NCBI GenBank assembly: GCA_963738135.1
Contig: CAVTVK010000007.1
Coordinates: 310,001 to 374,000 of the forward strand
Reading direction: 5' to 3'
Source: Bog-473 sp963738135
GTDB taxonomy: Bacteria; Actinomycetota; Acidimicrobiia; Acidimicrobiales; RAAP-2
DNA: 64,000 bases
A program made the position numbers and the translations under genes. Of this stretch, positions 8,205-16,018 are shown in pieces (position 1 is the stretch's first letter; the number at the start of each line of letters is the position of its first letter). Below the pieces are notes generated by a model. It saw only the letters and a program-made list of their open reading frames with translations. It was not told the DNA's origin and searched no databases.

Positions 8205-8436
8205 GGGCGTTATGGGACACCTATCCAGCGCAGATCGCTGATTCGGTACCAACCTCGAAACGCGGTGCCCGGCCGGTATCCACGCCGAACGGCAGATCTG
8301 GGTCGCCGCAATCAGCCGCTTTTCCCGAGCTGTGCCGTAAGGCCGTCCACAGTGCAGACGATCATCCTCGGCAGCGGCAGCCCACTTCCCGATGCCGGGC
8401 GCGCCGAGCCGGGGTTCGCCCTGGCGTAGGAGGAGG
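8205..8436. other. IS right flank, no gene seen
   Basis: Begins with the right GGG duplication. I see no convincing coding region, RNA gene or repeat between the IS end and the stop of the next minus-strand gene. Confidence 0.5.
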
Positions 8437-9033
8437 TCAGATCGGGAGCAACGACCGCGAAACGAGTCCCACCACCTCGGCCACGCCGGCGTCGCGGTGG
8501 ACCAGACTCGCCTGGTAGTCACGGTCATGGATCATGTCGACGAACGAGCCCGTTTCGGGAAACTCAATGACGAGGATCTGGTCCCACGGGCGGGTCCGAC
8601 CGATCAGCACCTGGTGCACGTCGTTGTAGAGGATGACCTTGCCAGCTCGGCGATCGATCTGTTCGAGCGCCGTCGCCCCGTAGCGGGCATAGGCCTGGGC
8701 ACCGGTGAGACTGGCGGCAGCGAGCTTGTGGCACGTCGGATAGATCGCACGCTCGCGGAAGGCGAGGAGGTTCACCATTTGCACCGGGCCCCGGTGGCCG
8801 GAGTGGATCAGGGCAACCAGCTGTGATTCCTCGGGATTGATACCGCCCGCCCCCAGCGCGCTGAGCTCACGGAGAAGAGTCTCTATCTGATCTGCACCCC
8901 GTCCCGTCACAGGCCCCGCCCCCTCTCGCAGCCTGCGGTTGTGGAAGTCAGCCAGCGCCTCCCGCGCACCCGGCTTGTCGTCGACCAATGCATGCAGGAG
9001 AGCTCGGTACTCGTGGTCGAGGTGGTTGGTCAT
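8437..9033 (-). CDS. DUF1330-domain protein
   Basis: About 198 residues. The C-terminal two thirds match the DUF1330 pattern, a ferredoxin-like dimeric fold: VQMVNLLAFRE, YARYGATALEQI, VILYNDVHQVLIG, WDQILVIEFPETGSFVDMI and a YQASLVHRDAGVAE end. The first 100 residues are an extra helical region of unknown role. I start at the ATG at 9033, which has GGAG about 6 bases upstream; a TTG/ATG six codons earlier is possible. Function unknown; the fold is shared with small monooxygenases and stress proteins. Confidence 0.7.
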   Translation of the reverse strand: MTNHLDHEYRALLHALVDDKPGAREALADFHNRRLREGAGPVTGRGADQIETLLRELSALGAGGINPEESQLVALIHSGHRGPVQMVNLLAFRERAIYPTCHKLAAASLTGAQAYARYGATALEQIDRRAGKVILYNDVHQVLIGRTRPWDQILVIEFPETGSFVDMIHDRDYQASLVHRDAGVAEVVGLVSRSLLPI

Positions 9034-9146
9034 GAGGGCTCCAATCGTCACAATTGCAGACGAGACGCCTCTTGCCCCCGGAATTGTCTAGCACCTGGCG
9101 AGAACATTTCAGTAGAGGCTTTGGTTCAGGCACATATGTGGCGCTC

Positions 9147-9437
9147 CTAGGACTTTTGGAGCGTTGCGACGCGGTCTTGGTATTCGTCGCTATCTCGCGC
9201 CCGCCAGTACATAGCAAGCACGGCCTCATCTGCGGTAGCGACGCCCCTGAATACCTCCTCGCTCAACAAGACACGCCGCATTCCTTCCGTTGTCAATCCG
9301 ATGATCGCCCTCTTGACTGTCAGGTTGTCGTCGCTTGTCGGAGCCGTCTCTGCCTTCAGTCCGTCCCCTGGAACGTCCACCTTCCGATCATTCAACATCT
9401 CATGGGAGCTCATCATTTGCACAATGCCTCTGCTCAT
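9147..9437 (-). CDS. Hypothetical protein
   Basis: Possible 96-residue protein starting MSRGIVQMMSSHEML, with a charged C-terminal half (EEVFRGVATADEAVLAMYW). I recognise no family. The frame stays open upstream but with biased, shadow-like composition, so the true start is uncertain; no strong ribosome site precedes this ATG. GC appears lower here than in the biotin genes, in keeping with the accessory character of the region. Confidence 0.35.
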   Translation of the reverse strand: MSRGIVQMMSSHEMLNDRKVDVPGDGLKAETAPTSDDNLTVKRAIIGLTTEGMRRVLLSEEVFRGVATADEAVLAMYWRARDSDEYQDRVATLQKS

Positions 9438-9550
9438 CAGCGAACGCCAGGCCCGATCGTCCGATTCAATAGGGACTTTGGTCCCAAGCTGACCTGCCCC
9501 AGATCGCCGGATAGTGGGCGCAGCTCTGCTACGGCACGTCGGCGACGCGA

Positions 9551-10120
9551 TCACGCGCCACGAGCGGCCCGGAGTGAGCGATGGATGTCCAGGAGGTGGT
9601 GTGTCTCTTCGTGGACGACTTTGCGGACGACTGCGATGGCGGTCATTTCCTCGTCGCCCAAAACGATCACCCGACCCCACTGGTCGGCGTCGATGGTGGT
9701 GACTTTCCGGGCCATGCGGCTCGCGTTAGCGACCAGCTCCTCTGCTGTGGTGGTGGGATCAAGGGCGTTATAGCCCCCCGCCGCGGCCGCTTCGTCGGCG
9801 ATCGACGGATCCGGACGAGGGAGGACTGGCCGGTCCTCGGCGAGCAACATGTGGAGAGCCCCACTCCAAAGAGCGATCACGTCCCGAACATGGGCAGTGT
9901 ATTCAAGAGCCGACCAAGAATGGGCGCTCGGTCGTCGGCGAAGCACGTCCTCAGGATCAGCGGGAAGGAGGTGGGTAAGCGCAGCCCGGTACTCGGGCCC
10001 GAGATCGCTTAGTGCAACCTCGGCATTCTCAGCGGTGACGTTTGCCGCCAGCCAACCGCATTCCTCGCAGCGCTCGGGCGGGTTGATTGGACGAGGCAGA
10101 GCGTCGGGCACGGCGGTCAA
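9551..10120 (-). CDS. DinB-family (YfiT-like) putative metal-dependent enzyme
   Basis: 189 residues with a four-helix DinB_2 pattern: an N-terminal CEECGW pair, then HSWSALEYTAHVRDVIALW (first His region) and the C-terminal VVHEETHHLLDIHRSL, which supplies the remaining metal-ligand histidines. The fold includes mycothiol- and bacillithiol-dependent transferases and DNA-damage-induced proteins; the substrate here is unknown. The start is a TTG at 10120 with GAGG about 7 bases upstream, with a GTG three codons later as alternative. One copy of the 18-bp motif lies about 55 bp upstream. Confidence 0.75.
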   Translation of the reverse strand: MTAVPDALPRPINPPERCEECGWLAANVTAENAEVALSDLGPEYRAALTHLLPADPEDVLRRRPSAHSWSALEYTAHVRDVIALWSGALHMLLAEDRPVLPRPDPSIADEAAAAGGYNALDPTTTAEELVANASRMARKVTTIDADQWGRVIVLGDEEMTAIAVVRKVVHEETHHLLDIHRSLRAARGA

Positions 10121-10175
10121 TATTCTGCCTCTTGGGTGGGGAGCCCATCGCCGAGATTACTTCGGTCATCTGACA

Positions 10176-10193
10176 TGTCCCCTATCGCCGGGA
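10176..10193. repeat. 18-bp degenerate motif, copy B
   Basis: Reads TGTCCC-CTAT-CGCCGGGA, about 55 bp upstream of the DinB-like gene. See copy A. Confidence 0.4.
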
Positions 10194-10298
10194 TGAGGCG
10201 CACCCTTAGGCACGTATGGATACGACGACGGCACCCAGGGCTAACCCCGAATGTGATCTGAGATACTGAGCTTCCATGGGATCACGGGTGGGCTACTG

Positions 10299-10994
10299 AT
10301 GCTGACAAAACATCCCGCAGCCGAGATCGACTGGAGCATTCCCGAACCGAAGCCACCGGAACCACTCCCTCCGGCGCATCTCACTCGGACGATCCTCGCG
10401 GTGGTCGTGGTTGGACTGCTCCTAGGGTATTTGGGCTGGGTCCTTCCGAGTCCAGGTGGATCTCTCGTAATTCCGACCCTGGTTGTCCTCGGAGTCGGTG
10501 TTTTCGTCGGACTCGCTGCGGGGACCATTTCGGTGGCTCGCCCTTCGCGTCGGTGGGTTCGCCACGTCGCCCTTGGTGTTCTGGCAATGACGCTCGTGGC
10601 CTGCGTGTGGACGTGGGAGTTTTCGTTCCCCGCATTCATGGCGTGGTCTCACGCAACATCCCAGGCGACCCAGGCTCTCAACGGAGCGAAGAACAGCCCG
10701 AAGTTGTCAAACGGAGCACCCGTACACCCGTGCGTGAACGTCACTCGGGGAAGCGTTGGACCAATGAGTGCGCCGCTGAGAGAGTGCACAATCACGTCCC
10801 CCGAGGGAGACGCGGTCTTCTTCACGCCGCTCGGTCCGCACTCTGTCGGCGGCATGGCCTACATCAGTAGCGGATCCCACTGGTTCGCCGACGAGTGTGC
10901 CCACCACTCATATGGTCCCTGGTGGACATTCACCGCATCAACCGACGGGGTCGGGGACTGTCCGTTCGGGTACTCGTTCCACGGCGGGGGCTAG
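10299..10994 (+). CDS. Hypothetical membrane protein
   Basis: 231 residues with three predicted membrane segments in the first half: around 29-48 (ILAVVVVGLLLGYLGWV), 52-73 (VIPTLVVLGVGVFVGLAAG) and 88-110 (ALGVLAMTLVACVWTWEFSF). An extracytoplasmic C-terminal half follows with four or five Cys and a His/Trp-rich segment around HWFADECAHHSYGPWW. No family recognised. The ATG at 10299 follows a GGGTGGG stretch. It stands alone between convergent and divergent neighbours, and codon GC looks lower than in the flanking core genes. Confidence 0.6.
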   Translation: MLTKHPAAEIDWSIPEPKPPEPLPPAHLTRTILAVVVVGLLLGYLGWVLPSPGGSLVIPTLVVLGVGVFVGLAAGTISVARPSRRWVRHVALGVLAMTLVACVWTWEFSFPAFMAWSHATSQATQALNGAKNSPKLSNGAPVHPCVNVTRGSVGPMSAPLRECTITSPEGDAVFFTPLGPHSVGGMAYISSGSHWFADECAHHSYGPWWTFTASTDGVGDCPFGYSFHGGG

Positions 10995-11598
10995 CACTAG
11001 AGATGCCCTCGAACGCCGGCAGTGAGTCAATACGGAGGAGACTGATGAACTGCCAGGAACTTGGGTTGCGATACCAGTTCTGAAACTTGACGTTCGTCCC
11101 CAACTCCATCCCAAGGCCAGGCCGAACCGAGGCCTCTCTGTCTTCTGGAGACATCGAGCTCGATTCGAGTTGAGAAGACCCCGTTGTTTGGCTACATCCT
11201 GCTTGGGTAGAAAGGTGAGATGTTCGGTTGGCATTTTGAGGTGGGTCGAATACTCTCGACGAACCCACTCGCTCGGCAGTCCCTAAAGGGTCCAATCGGC
11301 AACATGACGAAGCCAGATTCCGATGGCATTCTCACCTCTGGCGGAGGGGACGGTGGCATCGGAGTCGAGGCAACGGGGACAGTTACCGTTTCCCCCCGTA
11401 AGTCGATTTCCTCCCATAAATCGAACCAGCGCCACGCCGCCTAGCGAATCTGCTCCGCAAAGGAGTACCGGCGGTTTTCATGTGCGAGCCGTGCCGATTG
11501 ACCGGGCCGATCGGGGAGTGAGGAAGCATTTGGCTTACCCGGCGATGCCGGGACTCAATGCACGACCGAGTGACTTGTTGCGCCCTCTGCTTCGGCCG
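10995..11598. other. 604-bp stretch without a supported gene
   Basis: Open frames here are short, lack ribosome sites and have shadow-like composition. I see no tRNA or strong terminator. It separates two convergent genes and is relatively AT-rich for the window. Confidence 0.5.
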
Positions 11599-12513
11599 TT
11601 AGTTGGCGCCGACCACCTTGAAGTCCTGGTTGACGAAGACGTGGTGTGGCCAGTTGACCCCAATGTTGTGGACCTCGTACTCCCCGTTGCTCAGCTTCAC
11701 AACACGGTCGACGATTCCTCCCGGATAGGCCGTAAGCGCAGCCTCGGTCGCCTTATTGGCCGTCGCTCCGCTGACGATGGTCCCCGATCCCTGGCTGTAA
11801 CTGACCGGGATCTGACCGACCTGGGTCGAGGTTTCAGCTGCACCCCTCTGGAATGGGACCACCGTTGCCGCCGTGGACGGCTTAGATCCGCCACCAGTTG
11901 TTTGCACGAGAACTTGGGTGGCCTTGATGGTCGTAGAACTGACTGTCCCTAGTACGAGGACGTGTTCGCCCTTTGTAATGGCGCTCTTCATGGTCGAGTT
12001 CGACCCCTTCGCGTACTTTGTCGAAGACAGCTCGTCAACCGTTGCCTCTTGACCCGCTGCCGTGGTCAGGGTGAAGCTCGACTTGGACACGTTTCCGACC
12101 GTGCCTGATGTTCCCCCTGGGGATGGCGCAGATCGCGGATTGGAACCCTGTCCTCCGGATCCAAGATGTCCACTGGAGCTGTTGGCGGCCACGAGTTGCG
12201 CGGCCGATGCCGAGGGTGAACTGCCGAGGCCGATGAACAACCCCGTCACCGAGCCTGTCAGCGCAGCGGCCGCGATCAAACCCCGCCTCATTTTCGACAG
12301 GTGTCCTCGCGTTCTGTGGGTTCCTTGCTCGGACATTTTCACCGTGATTGGCCAATGAGAAGAAGACACTGACGGAACAGGCGACGCAGAGATTGCAGCA
12401 TCAAAACCTTCGATAGCGGTTCGCCCTGGCGCTTCGCCCGATTCGGCATCAGCGCCCGATTCGGCATCAGATGGAGGGGTCTCCCGGTGGCGAGTCGGTT
12501 CGTAATCACTCAT
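11599..12513 (-). CDS. Exported or membrane-anchored protein with DUF5666-like and PepSY-like segments
   Basis: About 304 residues from the ATG at 12513, preceded by AAGGAG at good spacing. A cytoplasmic Ser/Glu-rich N-terminus of about 75 residues precedes one hydrophobic segment (GLIAAAALTGSVTGLFIGLG), then a Gly/Ser linker. Next comes an OB-like DUF5666 pattern: GTVGNVSKSSFTLTTAAGQE, then VDELSSTKYAKG and GEHVLVLGTV. A PepSY-like end follows: ATEAALTAYPGGIVDRVV, NGEYEVHNIG, then a hydrophobic HHVFVNQDFKVVG. Probably faces the cell exterior; role unknown. Confidence 0.6.
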   Translation of the reverse strand: MSDYEPTRHRETPPSDAESGADAESGEAPGRTAIEGFDAAISASPVPSVSSSHWPITVKMSEQGTHRTRGHLSKMRRGLIAAAALTGSVTGLFIGLGSSPSASAAQLVAANSSSGHLGSGGQGSNPRSAPSPGGTSGTVGNVSKSSFTLTTAAGQEATVDELSSTKYAKGSNSTMKSAITKGEHVLVLGTVSSTTIKATQVLVQTTGGGSKPSTAATVVPFQRGAAETSTQVGQIPVSYSQGSGTIVSGATANKATEAALTAYPGGIVDRVVKLSNGEYEVHNIGVNWPHHVFVNQDFKVVGAN

Positions 12514-12697
12514 GACGGCACTCCTTAAACTCAGGTATCCAGGGTGCCAGCCGTTTATGTGAACCCCCTGTCGGCCGCCTGCGTGACTGCTCCGAATCCT
12601 CTCCAACAGATCATTGAGGAAGTGCAGTGACCGTCTGGACCTGTGTCCCAGTACGCCGGACTGGGGAGCCACCCTGCGGCACCATGGCGGGCAGTCT

Positions 12698-13918
12698 TCA
12701 GGGGGCGAAAAGGCGCACCGGCAGTTCCTCGTGACGGCGGACCATCAGGCTGTTCACCCAACTCGGTGGCCGTCGAGGATCGAGTGTGATCTGACTCGTT
12801 CGAGCAAGCAGAACCCTGAGCACGTTTCTCGCCTCGACCCGAGCCAGTGGCGCTCCAACGCAGTGGTGGATGCCTCGACCGAAGGCGACATGGCGCCGTG
12901 GGGCTTCACGGGTCAGATCGATGGACTCGGGGTGATCGAACATTGCGGCATCACGGTTGGCGGCACCCCAGAGCAGCAAGACCGTAGCTCCAGCCGGGAT
13001 CTCCACGCCGCCGAGTTTGGTGTCGTTTGGCACGGAGCGCATGTGGTAGCGGAAAGGTGGCTCCAACCGCAGAGCCTCCTCCACGAACATCGGGATCAAC
13101 TCGGGACTTTCACGCAGTTGATCCTGAAGGTCTCGTTGTTCGGCCAACATGCGGACGGCATTCCCAATCAGGCTTGTCGTCGACTCACCACCAGCGCTGA
13201 GCAGCGTGTGGAGAACGCCGTAGCCCTGAACTTCCGAGAGTGCCTGACGGTTGATGCCTTGGGCGACGGCCCCGAGAAGGTCATCCATCGGCTCACTCAT
13301 GGCGGCTGAGAGCTGAAGGGAAATCCACTCGCCGATTTCCCCGGTCCGAGCGATGTGGGTGACCAACTCCTCGTAGGTCAGGGTTGATCCCAGCATGGCG
13401 GTCGAGTCAAAGGCTGCATTCAACAACTGGTCCAAGTCACTGCCCTGGAATCCGATGAGGCGGCTGATCATCGTGATGGGTACGACGTTGCCGATGGCCG
13501 TCATGAAATCCACAGACCCTTCATTGAGGGCCCGGGCCACACAATCCTCGGCAATCTCCACAATGTCCGGTTCCAGAGCAGCCATGCGCTTGGCCACAAG
13601 TTCAGGGAACACCGTGTCCCGGTGCACTGCATGCGTTGGAGGATCTGCCGTGGCCAGCGCCTGGACTCCGGCATCGTTGAAGGGAAGCCGACAAGGCATG
13701 CCGTTGGCGTCTCGGTACAAGAGGCAGTTCAGATTTGATGAAAAGTCCTCCACTCGGGCAGCGGCTTCGGCCAGAAGTTGATACGTGGCCACCGTGAAGA
13801 TTCCAGTGCCGGGTACTTCCCATACCGGCGCTTCGGCCCGCAGCTCCTCGTAGAACGTATAGGGCTCTGCGATTGCTGCGGGGTCGAGCAAGCGGGATCC
13901 GGAGATCGTTTGGACCAT
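12698..13918 (-). CDS. Cytochrome P450
   Basis: Heme-thiolate monooxygenase of about 406 residues, soluble bacterial class. Visible motifs are the oxygen-binding I-helix AGGESTTSLIGN, the K-helix ExxR in EEALRLEPP, the RDAAMFDHPESIDLTR segment and the heme loop FGRGIHHCVGAPLARVEARN, whose Cys ligates iron. I start at the ATG at 13918 (MVQTISGSRLLDP), which matches normal family length; the open frame continues 42 codons upstream with unlikely sequence. Redox partners are not adjacent. Substrate unknown. A copy of the 18-bp motif lies 31 bp upstream of the start. Confidence 0.92.
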   Translation of the reverse strand: MVQTISGSRLLDPAAIAEPYTFYEELRAEAPVWEVPGTGIFTVATYQLLAEAAARVEDFSSNLNCLLYRDANGMPCRLPFNDAGVQALATADPPTHAVHRDTVFPELVAKRMAALEPDIVEIAEDCVARALNEGSVDFMTAIGNVVPITMISRLIGFQGSDLDQLLNAAFDSTAMLGSTLTYEELVTHIARTGEIGEWISLQLSAAMSEPMDDLLGAVAQGINRQALSEVQGYGVLHTLLSAGGESTTSLIGNAVRMLAEQRDLQDQLRESPELIPMFVEEALRLEPPFRYHMRSVPNDTKLGGVEIPAGATVLLLWGAANRDAAMFDHPESIDLTREAPRRHVAFGRGIHHCVGAPLARVEARNVLRVLLARTSQITLDPRRPPSWVNSLMVRRHEELPVRLFAP

Positions 13919-13948
13919 GCCCACAAGTTTGTCACCGAGGCGTCTGGG

Positions 13949-13966
13949 GTGCCCCCGTACGCCGGG
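13949..13966. repeat. 18-bp degenerate motif, copy C
   Basis: Reads TGCCCC-CGTA-CGCCGGGA, 31 bp upstream of the P450 start. See copy A. Confidence 0.4.
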
Positions 13967-14120
13967 ACTGTGCGGCGTTCGGCATTGCTGATGTGCGCCT
14001 TCCCGAAGCCGTTTCGCGACGAGGCTGCACAAGAGTGCGCTCATTGCTTAGCTAGTCGAGGCCCGGCGGACGAATACGAGGTGTGGGACGTAGGGTCCTA
14101 GAAGTACGGAGGTGAGCACG

Positions 14121-14468
14121 ATGAGCACTGAGGACGCTGCGCCGGACGCAAGAGGGGTGTCGTCGGAGCTTCTGACAACGGTTGATCTGGGCCCTGAGAT
14201 CGAAGGAATGGCCGGTCGACAACTTCGGATGCGTCTGTTCACCTTCGAGCCAGGAGCCGTCTTCGGCCCGATCCACGACCATAAGGACAGACCAGGCATC
14301 GTCTACATACTGCAGGGAACGATCACTGACCATCGAAATGGAGCCGCTACCGACTATGGGCCAGGCGTGGGTTGGCCCGAGGATAGAAATACCCTCCACT
14401 GGCTTGAGAACAGAGGAACGGTTCAGGCGGTGGAGATCTCGGTCGATATCGTCCCGTTTGCCGAATAG
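14121..14468 (+). CDS. Cupin-domain protein
   Basis: 115 residues, single small beta-barrel: FEPGAVFGPIHDHKDRPGIV provides the HxH and following metal-ligand region, VYILQGTITDHRNGA the next strands, and NTLHWLENRGTVQAVEIS the second cupin motif with its His. I chose the ATG at 14121, which has GGAGG eight bases upstream; the GTG three codons earlier overlaps that ribosome site. Reaction unknown. It is divergent from the P450, sharing a roughly 200-bp upstream region with it. Confidence 0.75.
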   Translation: MSTEDAAPDARGVSSELLTTVDLGPEIEGMAGRQLRMRLFTFEPGAVFGPIHDHKDRPGIVYILQGTITDHRNGAATDYGPGVGWPEDRNTLHWLENRGTVQAVEISVDIVPFAE

Positions 14469-14500
14469 TTCTCCTGCCCAGGAGAAGCCGGTCTCGGACC

Positions 14501-14518
14501 TGCCCCAGCTCGCCGGGA
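14501..14518. repeat. 18-bp degenerate motif, copy D
   Basis: Reads TGCCCC-AGCT-CGCCGGGA, downstream of the cupin gene and before bsaP. See copy A. Confidence 0.4.
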
Positions 14519-14606
14519 CGGCGGGACCTGAACCTTCAGGCGACGGCAAGCTCAGAACTCTCGAGCCTGGATGAAAGCAAGCAGATCTGGGTTGATCGCC
14601 GGTTTC

Positions 14607-14637
14607 CGGGCGGTGTTGCCCGAGTTCCGTGAGGAAC
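14607..14637 (-). terminator. Two small consecutive hairpins after bsaP
   Basis: CGGGC/GCCCG (14607-14622, 6-base loop) and GTTCC/GGAAC (14624-14637, GTGA loop) lie just downstream of the bioB-bsaP pair. Stems are only 5 bp and no U-run follows, so this is a weak terminator candidate. Confidence 0.25.
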
Positions 14638-14653
14638 GGCACCGCTCCCTCTT

Positions 14654-14851
14654 CTAGTTGGTGAGCTCTGGGTGACCAAGCTCGCGGCAGCGCGCCCACC
14701 AACCCGTGGGGACGACGGTGACGGTCATGCGACGGCCGCATTCGGGGCAGAAACGCGGGGGATCGAGCGCGCGGCCACAGCCGGCGCATTCGGCGGACGG
14801 TTTGCCGCAGCCGGTGCAGTGCGTCGACGCGGTTGTCACGGAGTGGGGCAC
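14654..14851 (-). CDS. bsaP: Biotin synthase auxiliary protein
   Basis: A 65-residue cysteine-rich protein directly downstream of bioB (19-bp gap). It carries CTGCGKP, CAGCGR and the DPPRFCPECGRRMTV block, followed by PTGWWARC. This matches the small protein found next to bioB in mycobacteria and other actinobacteria, which their biotin synthases need, probably for iron-sulfur cluster supply or repair. What I see is the Cys pattern, the size and the bioB linkage; the function is established knowledge from mycobacteria. The start is GTG with only a weak ribosome site, so expression probably depends on bioB translation. Confidence 0.85.
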   Translation of the reverse strand: MPHSVTTASTHCTGCGKPSAECAGCGRALDPPRFCPECGRRMTVTVVPTGWWARCRELGHPELTN

Positions 14852-14870
14852 CTGACGATCGGCCGGATGA

Positions 14871-15962
14871 TCAGATGGCGGCGGTGAGGGCGCCGATGGG
14901 CATGCGGAGGTCCTCGAGCATCTGGAGGTCCTCGTCGGCCGAGCGGCCGAGCGTCGTCAGGTAGTTGCCGACGATGAGGGCGTTGATGCCGGCGGTCATC
15001 CCGATGGCCTGGAGATCACGCAGGGTGACCTCGCGACCGCCGGCATAGCGGAGGATCACCGAGGGCAGGGCCAGGCGGAAGAGCGCGATCCAGCGCACCG
15101 CCTCCCAGGCGCCGAGGATGGGCTGGTCGCCGAGCGGCGTGCCGGGGCGGGGGTTGAGGAAGTTGAGCGGCACCTCGGTGGGGTCGAGCTCCTGCAGTTG
15201 CGTCAGCAGCTCGACTCGCTGCGCCACGGTCTCGCCCACGTTGATGAGGGCGCCGCAGCACAGCTCCATACCGTGCGCCTTGACGAGGCGGCAGGTGTCG
15301 GCGCGCTCGTCCCAGCTGTGGGTCGTGACGATGGTCGGGAAGTACGAGCGCGCCGTCTCGACGTTGTGGTTGTAGCGATGCACGCCGCCGTCGGCCAGGC
15401 GGCGCGCCTGGTCCTCGTCCAGGATGCCGGCGCTCACGGCGACGTTGAGTCCGGTCTCGTCGTGGATGCGGGGGACCAGATCGAGGATGCGCTGGATGGT
15501 GCGCTCGTCGGGGCCGCGCACGGCGAGCACGATGCAGAACTCCGAGGCGCCGAGAGCGGCGGTCTCACGGGCGGCGGTGAGGACTTCGTTCGTATCGAGG
15601 AAGGGTGTGGCCTTGACCGGCGTGTCGAAGCGCGAGGACTGCGAACAGAAGTGGCAGTCCTCGGGGCAGCCGCCGGTCTTGGCGGAGAGGATGCCCTCGA
15701 TCTCGACCTCCGGTCCGCACCAGGCCAGCCGGACCTGGTGCGCCAGAGCGGCGAGGTTCATCACGGCGCCGTCGGGGAGGGCGGCCAGCGCAGTGAGCTC
15801 ATCCTTCGTCAGCAGGCGGCGCTCGTCGAGGAGGGCTGTTTCGGCTGCGGCGATCACAGCTCTGTCCGCCGCACTCAGGGCGGCTTGGGGCGGTGGCGGT
15901 GGCGCCGGAGCGGGGGCTGCGGTACGGAAGGCAACAGGGCTCGTGGTGGTCACGGCGCCCAC
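14871..15962 (-). CDS. bioB: Biotin synthase
   Basis: Radical SAM enzyme inserting sulfur into dethiobiotin, the final biotin step. 363 residues, with a Pro/Ala-rich N-terminal extension of about 25 residues. The radical SAM cluster motif is in GGCPEDCHFCSQSSR (CxxxCxxC). NVAVSAGIL, YNHNVETA and LNFLNPRPGTPLG are typical, and the end RYAGGREVTLRDL followed by VGNYLTTLGR resembles mycobacterial BioB. The start is GTG at 15962; a GTG four codons later is an alternative. It is divergent from an acyl-CoA dehydrogenase, with only 56 bp between starts. bioA-F-D lie 11.5 kb away on the other strand, across the accessory stretch. Confidence 0.96.
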   Translation of the reverse strand: MGAVTTTSPVAFRTAAPAPAPPPPPQAALSAADRAVIAAAETALLDERRLLTKDELTALAALPDGAVMNLAALAHQVRLAWCGPEVEIEGILSAKTGGCPEDCHFCSQSSRFDTPVKATPFLDTNEVLTAARETAALGASEFCIVLAVRGPDERTIQRILDLVPRIHDETGLNVAVSAGILDEDQARRLADGGVHRYNHNVETARSYFPTIVTTHSWDERADTCRLVKAHGMELCCGALINVGETVAQRVELLTQLQELDPTEVPLNFLNPRPGTPLGDQPILGAWEAVRWIALFRLALPSVILRYAGGREVTLRDLQAIGMTAGINALIVGNYLTTLGRSADEDLQMLEDLRMPIGALTAAI

Positions 15963-16018
15963 GGTAGTGGCAGGGTGTGGGCCGCCGGAAGTTGGGCGGC
16001 GCGCTGGGAGGAGTGGCC

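Noticed and set aside
11220..11444. Possible small plus-strand gene in the 10995-11598 gap
   Set aside because: No ribosome site, no recognisable pattern, low-complexity end; not supported.
14573..14659. 28-codon plus-strand frame (MKASRSGLIAGF...) before bsaP
   Set aside because: Very short, convergent with bsaP and over the candidate hairpins; composition alone does not support it.
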